This document shows, piece after piece, positions 51,317-60,890 of a DNA stretch of 64,000 nt. Source of the DNA: an uncultured Atopobium sp. (GTDB lineage Bacteria > Actinomycetota > Coriobacteriia > Coriobacteriales > Atopobiaceae); the NCBI GenBank assembly GCA_916715765.1, contig CAKAPG010000006.1, positions 42,616 through 106,615 of the forward strand, written 5' to 3'. The notes under the pieces were generated by a model. The model saw only the letters and a list, made by a program, of their open reading frames with translations, did no database searches and was not told the origin of the DNA. The translations under genes and the position numbers were made by a program. Position 1 is the stretch's first letter; every line of letters starts with the position of its first letter.

Positions 51317-52258
51317 TTACTTACACAAAATACCTTGAGAGAAGTTTGTCTGGCAGACAAGGCAGGAGCCCTGCCTTGTCCAAATTCCTACAAGAGCATC
51401 ATTCCACACAAGGCTGACCAGTGAGTTATGAGCAATCTCAGAGAGATCTTCTGGAATACCAAAACGCTTTCCAACCTCAACACACTTGTATTCTGCTGCA
51501 GTCAACCTGTGCACAGGGTATCCCAGAACCTCAGTTGGATTGAGGCGTTTATCTTCAAGCATCTGAGCTGGGCTTTGTTCAAGCTCTTCTAATAAAGCGC
51601 AGCTCCCAAGTGTGATTGGACCAGAGAAGGTCCTTCTCAGGCCACTAATATGAGCCTCTGTTCCAAGAGACTGACCAAGGTCTCGAGCAATACTTCTAAT
51701 GTAGGTGCCTTTTGAAACGTCAAACGCAACCGTCCATACCAGTGATTCATCCGTAGTAGAAGGTTTGTGCACTGCCAAAAGCGTAGCGTCGTAAATAGAG
51801 ACTCTACGAGCCGCAAGCTCTGGCGTCTTACCTTCACGAACAAGCTGATAGGCACGTTTGCCGTCAACTGAGATTGCAGAAACTGCAGGTGGAAGCTGGT
51901 CTACCGTACCCACCAGCTTTGCGCATGCAGCACGAGCAAACTCTTCATCGCACAGATTTTCTGGGACAGCAGCAGTGGCTACAACCTGACCGTCTGCATC
52001 ATCGGTTGAGGTACGAGCCCCAAACGAAATGTCGGCTACATATCCCTTGCGGTCAAGCGTCAGAAGGCCCAAAAGCTTTGTAGCAAGTCCAATGCCCACT
52101 ACCAGCACGCCACTTGCATTAGGATCCAAAGTGCCTGCATGTCCCACGCGTTTCTCGCCAAATGCACGGCGAACGCGAGAAACCACGTCATGGCTGGTCA
52201 ACCCAAGCGGCTTGTCAACAGCAATAAGTGCGTTAATTCCACTAGCTCCTCGCTTCAC
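51317..52258 (-). CDS. truB: tRNA pseudouridine-55 synthase TruB
   Basis: A 313-residue enzyme modifying U55 in the T-loop of tRNA. It has AVDKPLGLTSHDVVSRVR, the catalytic-aspartate motif GHAGTLDPNASGVLVVG, PAVSAISVDGKRAYQLVREG, TYIRSIARDLG and GLRRTFSGP. The start is GTG at 52258, directly after the nrnA stop, with AAGGAG 6 bases upstream. Confidence 0.95.
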   Translation of the reverse strand: MKRGASGINALIAVDKPLGLTSHDVVSRVRRAFGEKRVGHAGTLDPNASGVLVVGIGLATKLLGLLTLDRKGYVADISFGARTSTDDADGQVVATAAVPENLCDEEFARAACAKLVGTVDQLPPAVSAISVDGKRAYQLVREGKTPELAARRVSIYDATLLAVHKPSTTDESLVWTVAFDVSKGTYIRSIARDLGQSLGTEAHISGLRRTFSGPITLGSCALLEELEQSPAQMLEDKRLNPTEVLGYPVHRLTAAEYKCVEVGKRFGIPEDLSEIAHNSLVSLVWNDALVGIWTRQGSCLVCQTNFSQGILCK

Positions 52259-53278
52259 CTATGACTCCTTGTCAAGGGCGAGAAGATCGATGAGCAGCGG
52301 GACTATCTGGGTAAACACATCGTCAATGGTGCCTTCAGCGGTAAAACCTGCAGCAGCAGTGTGTCCACCACCACCCATTTGACGAGCTACGCCAGAAATA
52401 TCTAGCTGAGATTTGGAACGCAAATTGCCACGAACTTTTCCGCCGTCAACCTCTTTGAGGAAGAGAGCAATTTCAGTTCCCTCAACACAGCGCACAATAT
52501 CTACCAGGCCATCCATCTCTGCTAAAGGAACACCTGATGCAGAAAGATCTGCAGTAGTAACGTAGCTGTAGGCAACGCGACCCTCACCAAAGGTGAGAAT
52601 ACGACCCATAACCTTTGCGGCAAGATGAAGATAGGCCAAGCGATCACTCTGGTAGACATGAAGCGCAATCTGAGATGGAGAAGCACCTGCTTCTACCAGC
52701 AAACTTGCTACCTCAAAAGCCTCGCCGTCAGCGTTTTGGTACTGGAAACGACCAGTATCAGTTACCAGCGCACACATAAGACATTGTGCCTCAGATGGAA
52801 TAAGTTCTGCGCCTAAATGACAGGCAAACTCGGTGATAATGACGCCAGTTGCCGCCGCATCAGGACGCACAAGTCCTGCATTCCAATACACATTGTTATA
52901 AGGGTGATGGTCAAGAACTGCTACCGTCTTAGAGCGCTCCATCAGCGTTTCTGCATCAGCCAAACGACCTGCAGTAGAAAGATCTACGCAGATAAAAAGA
53001 TCTGGAGTTCCCTCGTACTTATTTGCAGGTACAAAGCTCTCGGTACCATCAAGAAACTTGTAAATGCGTGGTACTTCTCCATCAGCATCTGCCAAAAGAT
53101 TGGTGACAGTTTTGCTAGGCCATCTTCTCTGAATAATGGAAGAAAGTGCTAATCCAGAGCCAATCGCGTCTCCATCAGGAGAAGTATGCGCGCAAACAAC
53201 GATTGACGAGGCCTGCTCAATCAGAGCTATAACCTCGTCAAATTCTGGACGACTGACTTTTGTATTCAGTGACGTCAC
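52259..53278 (-). CDS. nrnA: Bifunctional oligoribonuclease / pAp phosphatase NrnA
   Basis: A 339-residue DHH/DHHA1 phosphoesterase degrading nano-RNAs and 3'-phosphoadenosine phosphate. It has HTSPDGDAIGSGLAL, FICVDLS, AVLDHHPYN (the DHH motif), VTDTGRFQY and the DHHA1 motif MGGGGHTAAAGF. The start is GTG at 53278, 4 bp after rbfA, with GAGGAGG upstream. rbfA-nrnA-truB-ribF is a common order. Confidence 0.93.
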   Translation of the reverse strand: MTSLNTKVSRPEFDEVIALIEQASSIVVCAHTSPDGDAIGSGLALSSIIQRRWPSKTVTNLLADADGEVPRIYKFLDGTESFVPANKYEGTPDLFICVDLSTAGRLADAETLMERSKTVAVLDHHPYNNVYWNAGLVRPDAAATGVIITEFACHLGAELIPSEAQCLMCALVTDTGRFQYQNADGEAFEVASLLVEAGASPSQIALHVYQSDRLAYLHLAAKVMGRILTFGEGRVAYSYVTTADLSASGVPLAEMDGLVDIVRCVEGTEIALFLKEVDGGKVRGNLRSKSQLDISGVARQMGGGGHTAAAGFTAEGTIDDVFTQIVPLLIDLLALDKES

Positions 53279-53282
53279 TTAC

Positions 53283-53693
53283 TTACGCCTCCTCGTCAGA
53301 TTTCTCTTCATCAGAAGCTAGAGGGTATCCAAACTCGTCTTTCGCAACACCAAGCGTTGGTGGAACAACCTCAAGTGCCTGAGCAATACGCTCAGCCTCA
53401 TCGGTAGTGGTATCAATTTTGAAATCAAGCTCAGGGGTTACACGCCAGTTCAGCGCGTGGCCCAAAAGCGAGCGAATCCTACCCTTAGCACGCTTAAGAG
53501 CCGCAAGAACCTTATCGTAACGATCAGGCTCACAACTTACATAGGCGCGCATAAAGGACTTATCAACCGAGACCTCACAGCTTGTGACAGTCACAAGCTG
53601 GAGATCAGGGTCGGAAATTTCAAACAAAAGGATCCAGCTGAGCTTTTCTCGAGCAATCTCATTAGTACGACGAGAAAACTGATTCTGTTTCAT
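53283..53693 (-). CDS. rbfA: Ribosome-binding factor A
   Basis: A 136-residue 30S maturation factor with a type-II KH-like fold: RRTNEIAREKLSWILLFEIS, VTSCEVSVDKSFMRAYVS and GRIRSLLGHALNWRVTPELDF. The acidic C-terminal tail (SDEEKSDEEA) is typical. AAGGGA precedes the ATG, 11 bp after infB. Confidence 0.95.
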   Translation of the reverse strand: MKQNQFSRRTNEIAREKLSWILLFEISDPDLQLVTVTSCEVSVDKSFMRAYVSCEPDRYDKVLAALKRAKGRIRSLLGHALNWRVTPELDFKIDTTTDEAERIAQALEVVPPTLGVAKDEFGYPLASDEEKSDEEA

Positions 53694-53704
53694 GCTGTCC
53701 CTTC

Positions 53705-56344
53705 TTACTCGGTACGAGCCACCTGCTCAATGCGATAGCCCTCAAGCTGGTCGCCAGGTTTGATGTCCTGGAAGTTCTCGAGGCCAATACCGCATTCATA
53801 GCCGGATTTAACGCTCTTAACGTCGTCTTTGAAGCGCCTGAGCGATGCAATCTTTCCGTCGTAGACAACAAAGCCGTCACGAATGAGGCGGATGTTATCG
53901 TCGCGAGAAATCTCGCCCTCAGAAATCATGCAGCCAGCAGCAATACCAACCTTAGGAACCTTGAAGGTATCACGGACCTCAGCAACGCCTGTCTGGACTT
54001 CCTGCTCAGTTGGCTTGAGCATACCAATACGAGCAGCGTCAATCTCTTCGATTGCCTTGTAGATGACGCTATAGGTTCTAATCTCAACGCCTACGCGCTC
54101 TGCAGCAAGCTTGGCCTTTGCATCTGGACGGACACCAAAGCCAATGATGATTGCATTGGATGCATCAGCGAGAACAACGTCGGTCTCGGTGATTCCACCA
54201 ACAGCAGAGTGAATGGTGCTGATACGAACCTCGGACTGGTCCATCTTGTCCAGGGAGTCCTGGAGAGCCTCGATGGAGCCCTGAACATCAGCCTTGATGA
54301 TGAGGTTGAGTTCCTTGACGTCACGGTCAGCCATAGTGTCAAAGAGGTTCTCGAGGGTAACGTGCTTAACTCGGTTCTGCTCTTCAATACGAGCCTTAAG
54401 AGCGCGCTGGTCAGCAAGCTCTCGAGCGTCGCGCTCCTCCTGGAAGACACGGAACTCATCGCCTGCGCCAGGAACGGTCTGCAGACCAAGAATCTCAACT
54501 GCGTCAGAAGGACCTGCGGTGGTAACTGCGTTACCCTTAGGATCAAGCATTGCACGGACGCGGCCAAAGGCCATACCAGCAACAAGAGCATCGCCGATGT
54601 GGAGCGTACCGCGTGTAACCAAAACAGTAGCAACAGAGCCACGACCACGATCAAGCTTAGCCTCAAGAACGTTACCAGAAGCAAAGGTGTCTGGGTTTGC
54701 CTTCAGCTCAAGGACATCTGCCTGCAAAAGAATGGTCTCGAGAAGATCGTCGATGCCCAAATTCTGCTTAGCGGAGATGTCAACAAACATGTTCTGTCCA
54801 CCCCACTCCTCAGGAATAACACCATACTCGGTGAGCTCCTGACGAACGCGGGTAGGATCTGCGCCTGGCTTATCAATCTTGTTGACAGCAACAACAATTG
54901 GAACACCAGCAGCCTTTGCGTGGTTAATAGACTCAATGGTCTGAGGCATAACGCCGTCGTCTGCAGCAACAATCAGAATGACAATATCGGTAACCTTTGC
55001 ACCACGAGCACGCATAGCGGTAAAGGTCTCGTGACCTGGGGTATCGATGAAGGTAATCTCGCGGCCGTTAATGGTGACCTGAGATGCACCGATTGCCTGT
55101 GTAATGCCGCCGGCCTCGCCAGCTGCAACGCCGGTGTGACGAATTGCGTCCAGAAGCGATGTCTTACCGTGGTCAACGTGACCCATGACGGTAACTACTG
55201 GAGGGCGTGGCTTCAAGTCCTTAGGATCATCGTAGAAGGTGAAGGAATTCTCCTCTTCCTTGGACATGATCTTAATCTGACGACCAAGGTCATCAGCAAC
55301 AATCTCAATAAGCTCATCGGACATGGTCTCGGTAAGCGTCAGAGGGTTGCCAAGCAGGAACAGGCGCTTAATGATGTCATTTGCAGGAACGCCAAGAAGC
55401 TCAGCAAGTTCAGAGACAGTAGAGCCCTGAGGAACCTTTACAGTATCAAGCTGGGAAATATCCTGGTCATTTGCAAGTGCTTCCTCAATACGCTGCTCCA
55501 TAGCAGCCTCTGCAGCCTGCTTCTGACGACGCTCTTTGCGCTTTTTACGGCGGCCAGTGGACTCACGGCTAGCCTCTTCAATAGCAACGCGAGCCTCATC
55601 CAAAACGCGGCTTCTGTTATAAGCCTCAGCCTCACGGGCCATACGGCTATAACGGTCTTCTCCGTCATCTCCACCGCGACGATTCTTCTTGCGCTTACCG
55701 TTTGGACGCTCATCAGACATGGAAGCGTCATCGCGCTCATTCTTGAAGTTATGACGAGAAGGAGCACCACTTGCCTCGCTTGCATTGGCGCGAGCGTGAT
55801 TTCTTGGTCCCTTCTCGGCCTTCTTCTGAGCAGCAGACTCTGCAGCCTGCTGTTTCAAAACCTCTTCCTGCTGAGCAATCTGATCAAGCAGGTTGTTGAA
55901 GGAAGGAGCAGCCTTAGGAGCGGTGTCCTTTACGCGATTACGCTCAGCCTCTTCGGCCTCAAGACGCTTTTTCTCTTCCTCAGCGCGGCGGCGCTCCTCT
56001 TCTTTCTTACGAGCAGCCTCTTCTTTTGCGCGCTTCTTCTCTTCTTCAGCACGCTCAGCTTCACGCCTTGCCTCTGCAGCAAGACGCTCAGCCTCTGCTA
56101 CCTCTGCAGCAGCCTTTGCCTCTTTGGCAGCAGCCTCTTCCTCGGCAGCCTTCTGAGCTGCGATTTCAGCGGCACGAGCCTCCATAATAGGCTGGAGTTT
56201 CTTACGAACAATAGAAATATATGCATCTTCAAGCGTAGAAGAAGCAGACTTTGCAGGAATCTTCATGTCCGCAAGGTGCTCGAGCAATTCTTTGCTCTGC
56301 ATACCATATTCTTTGGCAAGGTCATGTACACGCATTTTTGCCAT
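53705..56344 (-). CDS. infB: Translation initiation factor IF-2
   Basis: An 879-residue GTPase that brings initiator tRNA to the 30S subunit. The N-terminal domain (MRVHDLAKEYGMQSKELLEH) is followed by a long Ala/Glu/Lys/Arg helical region (about 60-300), the second IF2-N motif (TVSELAELLGVPANDIIKRL), and the GTPase core with GHVDHGKTSLLDAIR, DTPGHETF and NKIDKPGA. Domains II-IV end with GMLKPTEQEVQTGVAEVR and GYECGIGLENFQDIKPGD. It follows nusA by 43 bp, with GAAGG before the ATG. Confidence 0.97.
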   Translation of the reverse strand: MAKMRVHDLAKEYGMQSKELLEHLADMKIPAKSASSTLEDAYISIVRKKLQPIMEARAAEIAAQKAAEEEAAAKEAKAAAEVAEAERLAAEARREAERAEEEKKRAKEEAARKKEEERRRAEEEKKRLEAEEAERNRVKDTAPKAAPSFNNLLDQIAQQEEVLKQQAAESAAQKKAEKGPRNHARANASEASGAPSRHNFKNERDDASMSDERPNGKRKKNRRGGDDGEDRYSRMAREAEAYNRSRVLDEARVAIEEASRESTGRRKKRKERRQKQAAEAAMEQRIEEALANDQDISQLDTVKVPQGSTVSELAELLGVPANDIIKRLFLLGNPLTLTETMSDELIEIVADDLGRQIKIMSKEEENSFTFYDDPKDLKPRPPVVTVMGHVDHGKTSLLDAIRHTGVAAGEAGGITQAIGASQVTINGREITFIDTPGHETFTAMRARGAKVTDIVILIVAADDGVMPQTIESINHAKAAGVPIVVAVNKIDKPGADPTRVRQELTEYGVIPEEWGGQNMFVDISAKQNLGIDDLLETILLQADVLELKANPDTFASGNVLEAKLDRGRGSVATVLVTRGTLHIGDALVAGMAFGRVRAMLDPKGNAVTTAGPSDAVEILGLQTVPGAGDEFRVFQEERDARELADQRALKARIEEQNRVKHVTLENLFDTMADRDVKELNLIIKADVQGSIEALQDSLDKMDQSEVRISTIHSAVGGITETDVVLADASNAIIIGFGVRPDAKAKLAAERVGVEIRTYSVIYKAIEEIDAARIGMLKPTEQEVQTGVAEVRDTFKVPKVGIAAGCMISEGEISRDDNIRLIRDGFVVYDGKIASLRRFKDDVKSVKSGYECGIGLENFQDIKPGDQLEGYRIEQVARTE

Positions 56345-56387
56345 ATATGAAAACCTTCCGGTTGACGGGATAGTTACAGGTAGTTGA

Positions 56388-57629
56388 CTAGATCAGTGAG
56401 TCTGGATCGGAAGAAATCTCTGCATTCTCCATGTCATCATGAATGCCGCAGAAATCAGAACCAGGTCTTGCCATATTGCGGCAAGGAGTTCCGTTAGGGC
56501 TCACATACTTGCAACGATGAGCAATCTCTTCCTCATCAACAGTCTCTTCAACAACCTCAGGAAGGTTGTTCAAAATGCTTGCCGCAAGGGACTCGTTCTT
56601 GATGTCAATGTGAAGACCTGTCAGACGAGCGGCAAGACGAGCGTTCTGACCCTCTTTACCAATCGCCAAAGACAGCTGGTCATCAGGAACAATAACGGTT
56701 GCGTGACCCGTAGCGCCATCAACAATAACGCGAGAAACACGTGCAGGTGAAAGTGCGGATGCAACGCAACGGGCAGCATCGTCAAACCAAGGCACAACGT
56801 CAACGCGCTCTCCACGAAGCTCAGAAACTACGGTGCGAACACGGCTGCCCTTAGGACCAACGCAAGCACCAACTGGATCAAGGCGCTCATCAACGGAAGA
56901 AACAGCAATCTTAGAACGGACGCCGGCCTCACGAGCAATGGAGCGAATGCTTACGACACCGTCATAAACCTCTGGAACCTCAAGCTCAAAGAGGCGACGG
57001 ATAAGATCTGGATGAGTACGAGAAACAACAATTGGTGGACGCTGACGCTCACCACGAACTGCTGGCTGAGTTGCATTAGGATCGCGGACGTCAACGATAA
57101 TTGCCTTGATGCGCTGGTTGTGAAGGTAACGCTCGCCTGCTGGACGCTCATCGCGCTCATCAGGGAAACGGCGCTGGTCAAAGTGTGGAAGCTCTGCCTC
57201 AACACCCTCACGAATCTTAATGATAGTGAAATCAGGAGTGGACTGAAGAACAGTACCAGTGATGATGTCACCAATACGACCGCGGAACTCATCATAAATC
57301 TGTGCACGAGCAGCGTTGCGAACAAGCGTCTTAATCTCTGCCTTAGCATGCTGAGCAGCAATACGGCTGGTGTCTGGAGGAGTTACGTCTACCTCATCAA
57401 ACTCTGTATACTCACCAGTCTCCTCGTCTGGCTCACCCTTTGGAACAAGCTCATAGACGTAGACACGGCCAGTTGCCCTATCAATGGTGACGCGAGCGCC
57501 AAAATCAAGATGGAGGACGTCAGCATAGCTTTTTGCCAGAGACTGCTCCAAACGATCCAGCAGATACAACTCATCGATGTGCTTCTCCTGGCAAAGCAAC
57601 ATCAAAGCTTCCATCATTTCAGATGCCAT
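56388..57629 (-). CDS. nusA: Transcription factor NusA with C-terminal Cys/His cluster
   Basis: A 413-residue elongation, pausing and termination factor. It has an N-terminal RNA-polymerase-binding domain (SEMMEALMLLCQEKHIDEL), an S1 domain (IGDIITGTVLQSTPDFTIIK), KH1 (VSVDERLDPVGACVGPKGSRV) and KH2 (DQLSLAIGKEGQNARLAARL with TGLHIDIK). After KH2 an extra tail has cysteines at about 373, 383 and 394 and a histidine at 397 (C-x9-C-x10-C-x2-H), a likely small zinc-binding element. The ylxR gene usual between nusA and infB is absent; only 43 bp separate them. Confidence 0.95.
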   Translation of the reverse strand: MASEMMEALMLLCQEKHIDELYLLDRLEQSLAKSYADVLHLDFGARVTIDRATGRVYVYELVPKGEPDEETGEYTEFDEVDVTPPDTSRIAAQHAKAEIKTLVRNAARAQIYDEFRGRIGDIITGTVLQSTPDFTIIKIREGVEAELPHFDQRRFPDERDERPAGERYLHNQRIKAIIVDVRDPNATQPAVRGERQRPPIVVSRTHPDLIRRLFELEVPEVYDGVVSIRSIAREAGVRSKIAVSSVDERLDPVGACVGPKGSRVRTVVSELRGERVDVVPWFDDAARCVASALSPARVSRVIVDGATGHATVIVPDDQLSLAIGKEGQNARLAARLTGLHIDIKNESLAASILNNLPEVVEETVDEEEIAHRCKYVSPNGTPCRNMARPGSDFCGIHDDMENAEISSDPDSLI

Positions 57630-57645
57630 GAATAATCCTCTCTAT

Positions 57646-58140
57646 CTACTTCTTGGCTGAGGCCGAGAAATCAAAAACTGGTTTAATAACGCACTTCTTT
57701 AACTCAGACAAATCAACAGTACAGACCTCATCTTCTGTCTGAATTGAGATAGTTGTACCCTCAATGCCCAAGAGTTTGCCCGTAAATTTACGGCGTCCCT
57801 CTGTGGCAGTAGTCTGAAGCTGAATCTCTTCTCCCGCAAAGCGCTCAAAGTCTTTTGCACGACGAAGTGGACGTGCCATGCCTGGAGAAGAAACCTCCAA
57901 GGTAAATGATGCTGGGAAAGGATCAAGCTCATCGATGGTATCTGAGATCCATGAAGTTTCTTGAGCAACCTCATCAAGAGAAATGGTCTCTGCCTTCTCA
58001 TCATCATGGTCAATTCTTACTCTGACCACAGGATTCTTAGAAGAACCAACAATCTCAACATCAACAATATCAATGTGGTGATTGAGTGCAGCCTGCTCTA
58101 GTGCGGACAAGATTTTCTTTGTTGCACCTTCGTTTTGCAT
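57646..58140 (-). CDS. rimP: Ribosome maturation factor RimP
   Basis: A 164-residue 30S assembly factor. It has an N-terminal alpha/beta domain with VDVEIVGSSKNPVVRVRID, LEVSSPGMARPLRRAKDFERF, and a C-terminal SH3-like domain (FTGKLLGIEGTTISIQTED). GAGGAGGT precedes the ATG. It is the first gene of rimP-nusA-infB-rbfA-nrnA-truB-ribF-dnaG. Confidence 0.94.
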   Translation of the reverse strand: MQNEGATKKILSALEQAALNHHIDIVDVEIVGSSKNPVVRVRIDHDDEKAETISLDEVAQETSWISDTIDELDPFPASFTLEVSSPGMARPLRRAKDFERFAGEEIQLQTTATEGRRKFTGKLLGIEGTTISIQTEDEVCTVDLSELKKCVIKPVFDFSASAKK

Positions 58141-58166
58141 TTGACCTCCTCATCTACATACAGAAA

Positions 58167-58197
58167 GGAAGCGGGGTTAAAACTCAACCCCACTTCC
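58167..58197 (-). terminator. Terminator hairpin in the rimP leader
   Basis: A 12-bp stem (GGAAGTGGGGTT/AACCCCGCTTCC, one G-U pair) with a 7-base loop and a short, broken U-tract (TTTCTGT). It lies between the rimP promoter and the rimP ribosome site, so it can act both as the end of leuS mRNA and as an attenuator of the nusA operon. Confidence 0.8.
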
Positions 58198-58223
58198 AAC
58201 TAATAACAACTACGTTTAGAGAT

Positions 58224-58252
58224 ATCTTACGAGATAAAGGGCTTCTCGTCAA
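58224..58252 (-). promoter_or_regulatory. Promoter of the rimP-nusA-infB operon
   Basis: TTGACG (58247-58252) and TAAGAT (58224-58229) are exactly 17 bp apart on the minus strand, starting 12 bp after the leuS stop. It is one of the best sigma-A matches in the window. The leader is about 75 nt and contains the terminator hairpin. Confidence 0.75.
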
Positions 58253-58264
58253 GTATTTTTGCTG

Positions 58265-60838
58265 TTAGGCAACGATATTCACAAGTCGTCCCTTAACTAC
58301 AATAACTTTTTTAATCTCTTTGCCCTCAAGCTGATCGGCAATAGCCTCAGTTGCGACCGCAGTGAGTTCTTCCTCAGAAGCATCGGCAGAAACCTCAATA
58401 CGAGCGCGGACCTTACCCTTGAGCTGAACAGCAATCTCTACGGTATTGCTCTTTGCCTGTTCAGGATCAAACTCTGGCCATGGCTGATGATAGACAGGAA
58501 TGTCTTTGCCCAGAGCCTCATGGCTGAGCTCCTCTGCCCAGTGAGGAATGATTGGAGCCAGCATAGCTACAACGTCATTTGCAACCTTGTAGCAAAGTGC
58601 TGCATCTCTGGACTCTGCAGGAACCTCGTTGATATAGGCGCTTGCTGCATTAACCAGCTCCATAACTGCAGAAATTGCAGTGTTGAACTGGCCCTTGTCA
58701 AACTCGGTGGTGCAGCGGATTCCCATAGCGTTGAGGACCCGGTTGAGCTCAAGCGACTTTGCGTCCAAAGCAGCGTGGTCGAGTACGGCAGAAGCATCAG
58801 CGGTGCGAGAGAGCTCCCAAACTACACGCCATGCACGCTTGATAAAGCGGTTTGCACCTGCAACGACCTTCTCGTCCCAGTCAAAATCCTTCTCTGGTGG
58901 AGCAACAAAGAGAATGGCAAGGCGCATAGTATCTGCACCATAAGGCTCAATGACGGAACTTGGAGGTACCACGTTACCCTTTGACTTTGACATGGTGTCG
59001 CCGTGCTCATCCTTGACCATGCCCTGAGTCATCAGGTTCTTAAATGGCTCGTCAATGTCAATCATGCCCAGGTCACGGAGGACCTTAGTAAAGAAGCGAG
59101 AATACAGAAGGTGCAGAATTGCGTGTTCGATGCCGCCAATGTAGTTATCTACCGGCATCCATCGGTCCACAGACTCTTTGGAGAAAGGAAGCTCGGTGTT
59201 GTGTGGATCGCAGTAGCGCAGATAGTACCAGCTGGAACAAGTAAAGGTATCCATGGTATCAGTGATGCGCTTTGCAGGCTTTCCGCACTGAGGACAGGTG
59301 GTCTCTACAAACTCCTTGCACTCAGCAAGAGTATCTCCTGCTGCCAGGTCAAGATTGTCTGGAAGCGTAACAGGGAGCTGATCATAAGGAACTGGGACGT
59401 CACCGCAGCAATCGCAGTGAATCATAGGAATTGGATTGCCCCAATAGCGTTGCCTGGAAATGAGCCAGTCACGAAGACGGAACTGGACAGTTCTACGACC
59501 AACGTTGTGCTCAGTCAGATAAGCAACAACAGCCTCTTCTGCCTCAGAATGTTTACCACCACGGAGACCGGTAAAAGGACCAGACTGGACGAGAATACCC
59601 ACGGTATCCATTGGTCCATCCCAGTCAACAGAGGTTACCTTGTACTCGGAAACTCCCTTGAGCTCCTCATAGATTTCAGTTCCCTCTTCACAGATGATAG
59701 GAACAATAGGCAGGTCATACTTCTTAGCAAAGTCAAAGTCGCGTTTATCGCCTGATGGAACACCCATAACAGCGCCAGTACCATAGTCGAGAAGGACGTA
59801 GTCGGCAACCCAAATTGGTACGGTCTGTCCGGTGACAGGGTTAATTGCGTAACGGCCGGTGAATACACCGTGTTTCTCGCGATCTGTGCCCTGGCGATCA
59901 ATGGAAGAAACCTTTACAGCCTCCTCGTGAAGAGCGTCAAAGGCAGCCTTGTACTCTGAATCCCCTACCAGCTCAGCAGCAAGCTTGGACTCTGGTGGAA
60001 GCAGCATGAAGGTACAGCCGTAGATGGTGTCTGCACGAGTGGTAAAGACGGTCATCTTGGTATCGGTTGGTGTGACACCGTCAGTATCTGCCAGGGTGAA
60101 GTCAATCTCTGCACCCTCGGAGCGTCCAATCCAGTTTGCCTGCATGGCACGAACACGCTCTGGCCAGCCCTCAAGCTGGTCAAGGTCATCAAGGAGCTCC
60201 TGAGCATAATCAGTGATGCGCAGGTACCACTGAGAGAGCTCACGCTTCTCTGGAACTGCACCACAACGCCAGCATTTACCGTTAACTACCTGCTCGTTTG
60301 CAAGAACGGTCTTATCGTTAGGACACCAGTTAACGGGGCTTGTAGCACGATATACCAGGCCCTTCTCAAGCATCTTGAGGAAGATCCACTGGCCCCACTT
60401 GTAGTACTCAGGATCGCAGGTGTTAAACATGCGGTCTTTATCGTAGGCAAAACCCATGCGGAACATGGTTTTTACAGCCTGGTCAATATTCTTATGGGTC
60501 CACACAGAAGGCTGAGTATTGTGCTTAATAGCAGCATTTTCTGCAGGAAGACCAAAAGCATCAAAGCCCATTGGATGCAAGACATCAAAGCCGCGCATAC
60601 GGGCCTGACGAGCCATAGCATCGCCAATGGTGTAGTTACGAGCATGACCCATGTGAAGATCGCCCGAAGGATAAGGGAACATCTCTAGAACGTATTTTTT
60701 AGGCCTTGAGCTGTCCTCTTCTGTCTTGTAAAGATTCTGCTCTTCCCAGACGCGCTGCCACTTAGTTTCAATGGCCTCAGCGTCGTAGGCAGGAAAATCA
60801 CCTGTATCGGTTACGTTCTGTACTTCCTCGTTTTCCAC
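58265..60838 (-). CDS. leuS: Leucine-tRNA ligase
   Basis: An 857-residue class I synthetase. The HIGH motif is GDLHMGHARNYTIGD and the KMSKS motif is TMSKSKGNVVPP. Zinc-type cysteines (CWRCG; CPQCG) and the editing domain (TTRADTIYGCTFMLL) are present. I chose GTG at 60838 because AAAGGGGA lies about 6 bases upstream. The longer frame to 60871 would begin with TTG inside a strong hairpin. Confidence 0.95.
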   Translation of the reverse strand: MENEEVQNVTDTGDFPAYDAEAIETKWQRVWEEQNLYKTEEDSSRPKKYVLEMFPYPSGDLHMGHARNYTIGDAMARQARMRGFDVLHPMGFDAFGLPAENAAIKHNTQPSVWTHKNIDQAVKTMFRMGFAYDKDRMFNTCDPEYYKWGQWIFLKMLEKGLVYRATSPVNWCPNDKTVLANEQVVNGKCWRCGAVPEKRELSQWYLRITDYAQELLDDLDQLEGWPERVRAMQANWIGRSEGAEIDFTLADTDGVTPTDTKMTVFTTRADTIYGCTFMLLPPESKLAAELVGDSEYKAAFDALHEEAVKVSSIDRQGTDREKHGVFTGRYAINPVTGQTVPIWVADYVLLDYGTGAVMGVPSGDKRDFDFAKKYDLPIVPIICEEGTEIYEELKGVSEYKVTSVDWDGPMDTVGILVQSGPFTGLRGGKHSEAEEAVVAYLTEHNVGRRTVQFRLRDWLISRQRYWGNPIPMIHCDCCGDVPVPYDQLPVTLPDNLDLAAGDTLAECKEFVETTCPQCGKPAKRITDTMDTFTCSSWYYLRYCDPHNTELPFSKESVDRWMPVDNYIGGIEHAILHLLYSRFFTKVLRDLGMIDIDEPFKNLMTQGMVKDEHGDTMSKSKGNVVPPSSVIEPYGADTMRLAILFVAPPEKDFDWDEKVVAGANRFIKRAWRVVWELSRTADASAVLDHAALDAKSLELNRVLNAMGIRCTTEFDKGQFNTAISAVMELVNAASAYINEVPAESRDAALCYKVANDVVAMLAPIIPHWAEELSHEALGKDIPVYHQPWPEFDPEQAKSNTVEIAVQLKGKVRARIEVSADASEEELTAVATEAIADQLEGKEIKKVIVVKGRLVNIVA

Positions 60839-60861
60839 GAGTTCCCCTTTCTTATAGCGAT

Positions 60862-60890
60862 GCGTCACCAAGCAAAATACTTGGTGACGC
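60862..60890 (-). other. Strong hairpin between guaB and leuS
   Basis: An 11-bp perfect stem (GCGTCACCAAG/CTTGGTGACGC) with a 7-base loop, about 25 bp after the guaB stop and 24 bp before the leuS start. No U-tract follows on either strand. It may be an mRNA-processing or stabilising element. Confidence 0.6.

Noticed and set aside
54209..56350. A 713-codon open frame on the plus strand opposite infB
   Set aside because: It is the antisense of a well-conserved infB, has low-complexity Leu/Ser/Asn composition, no ribosome site and no recognisable domain.
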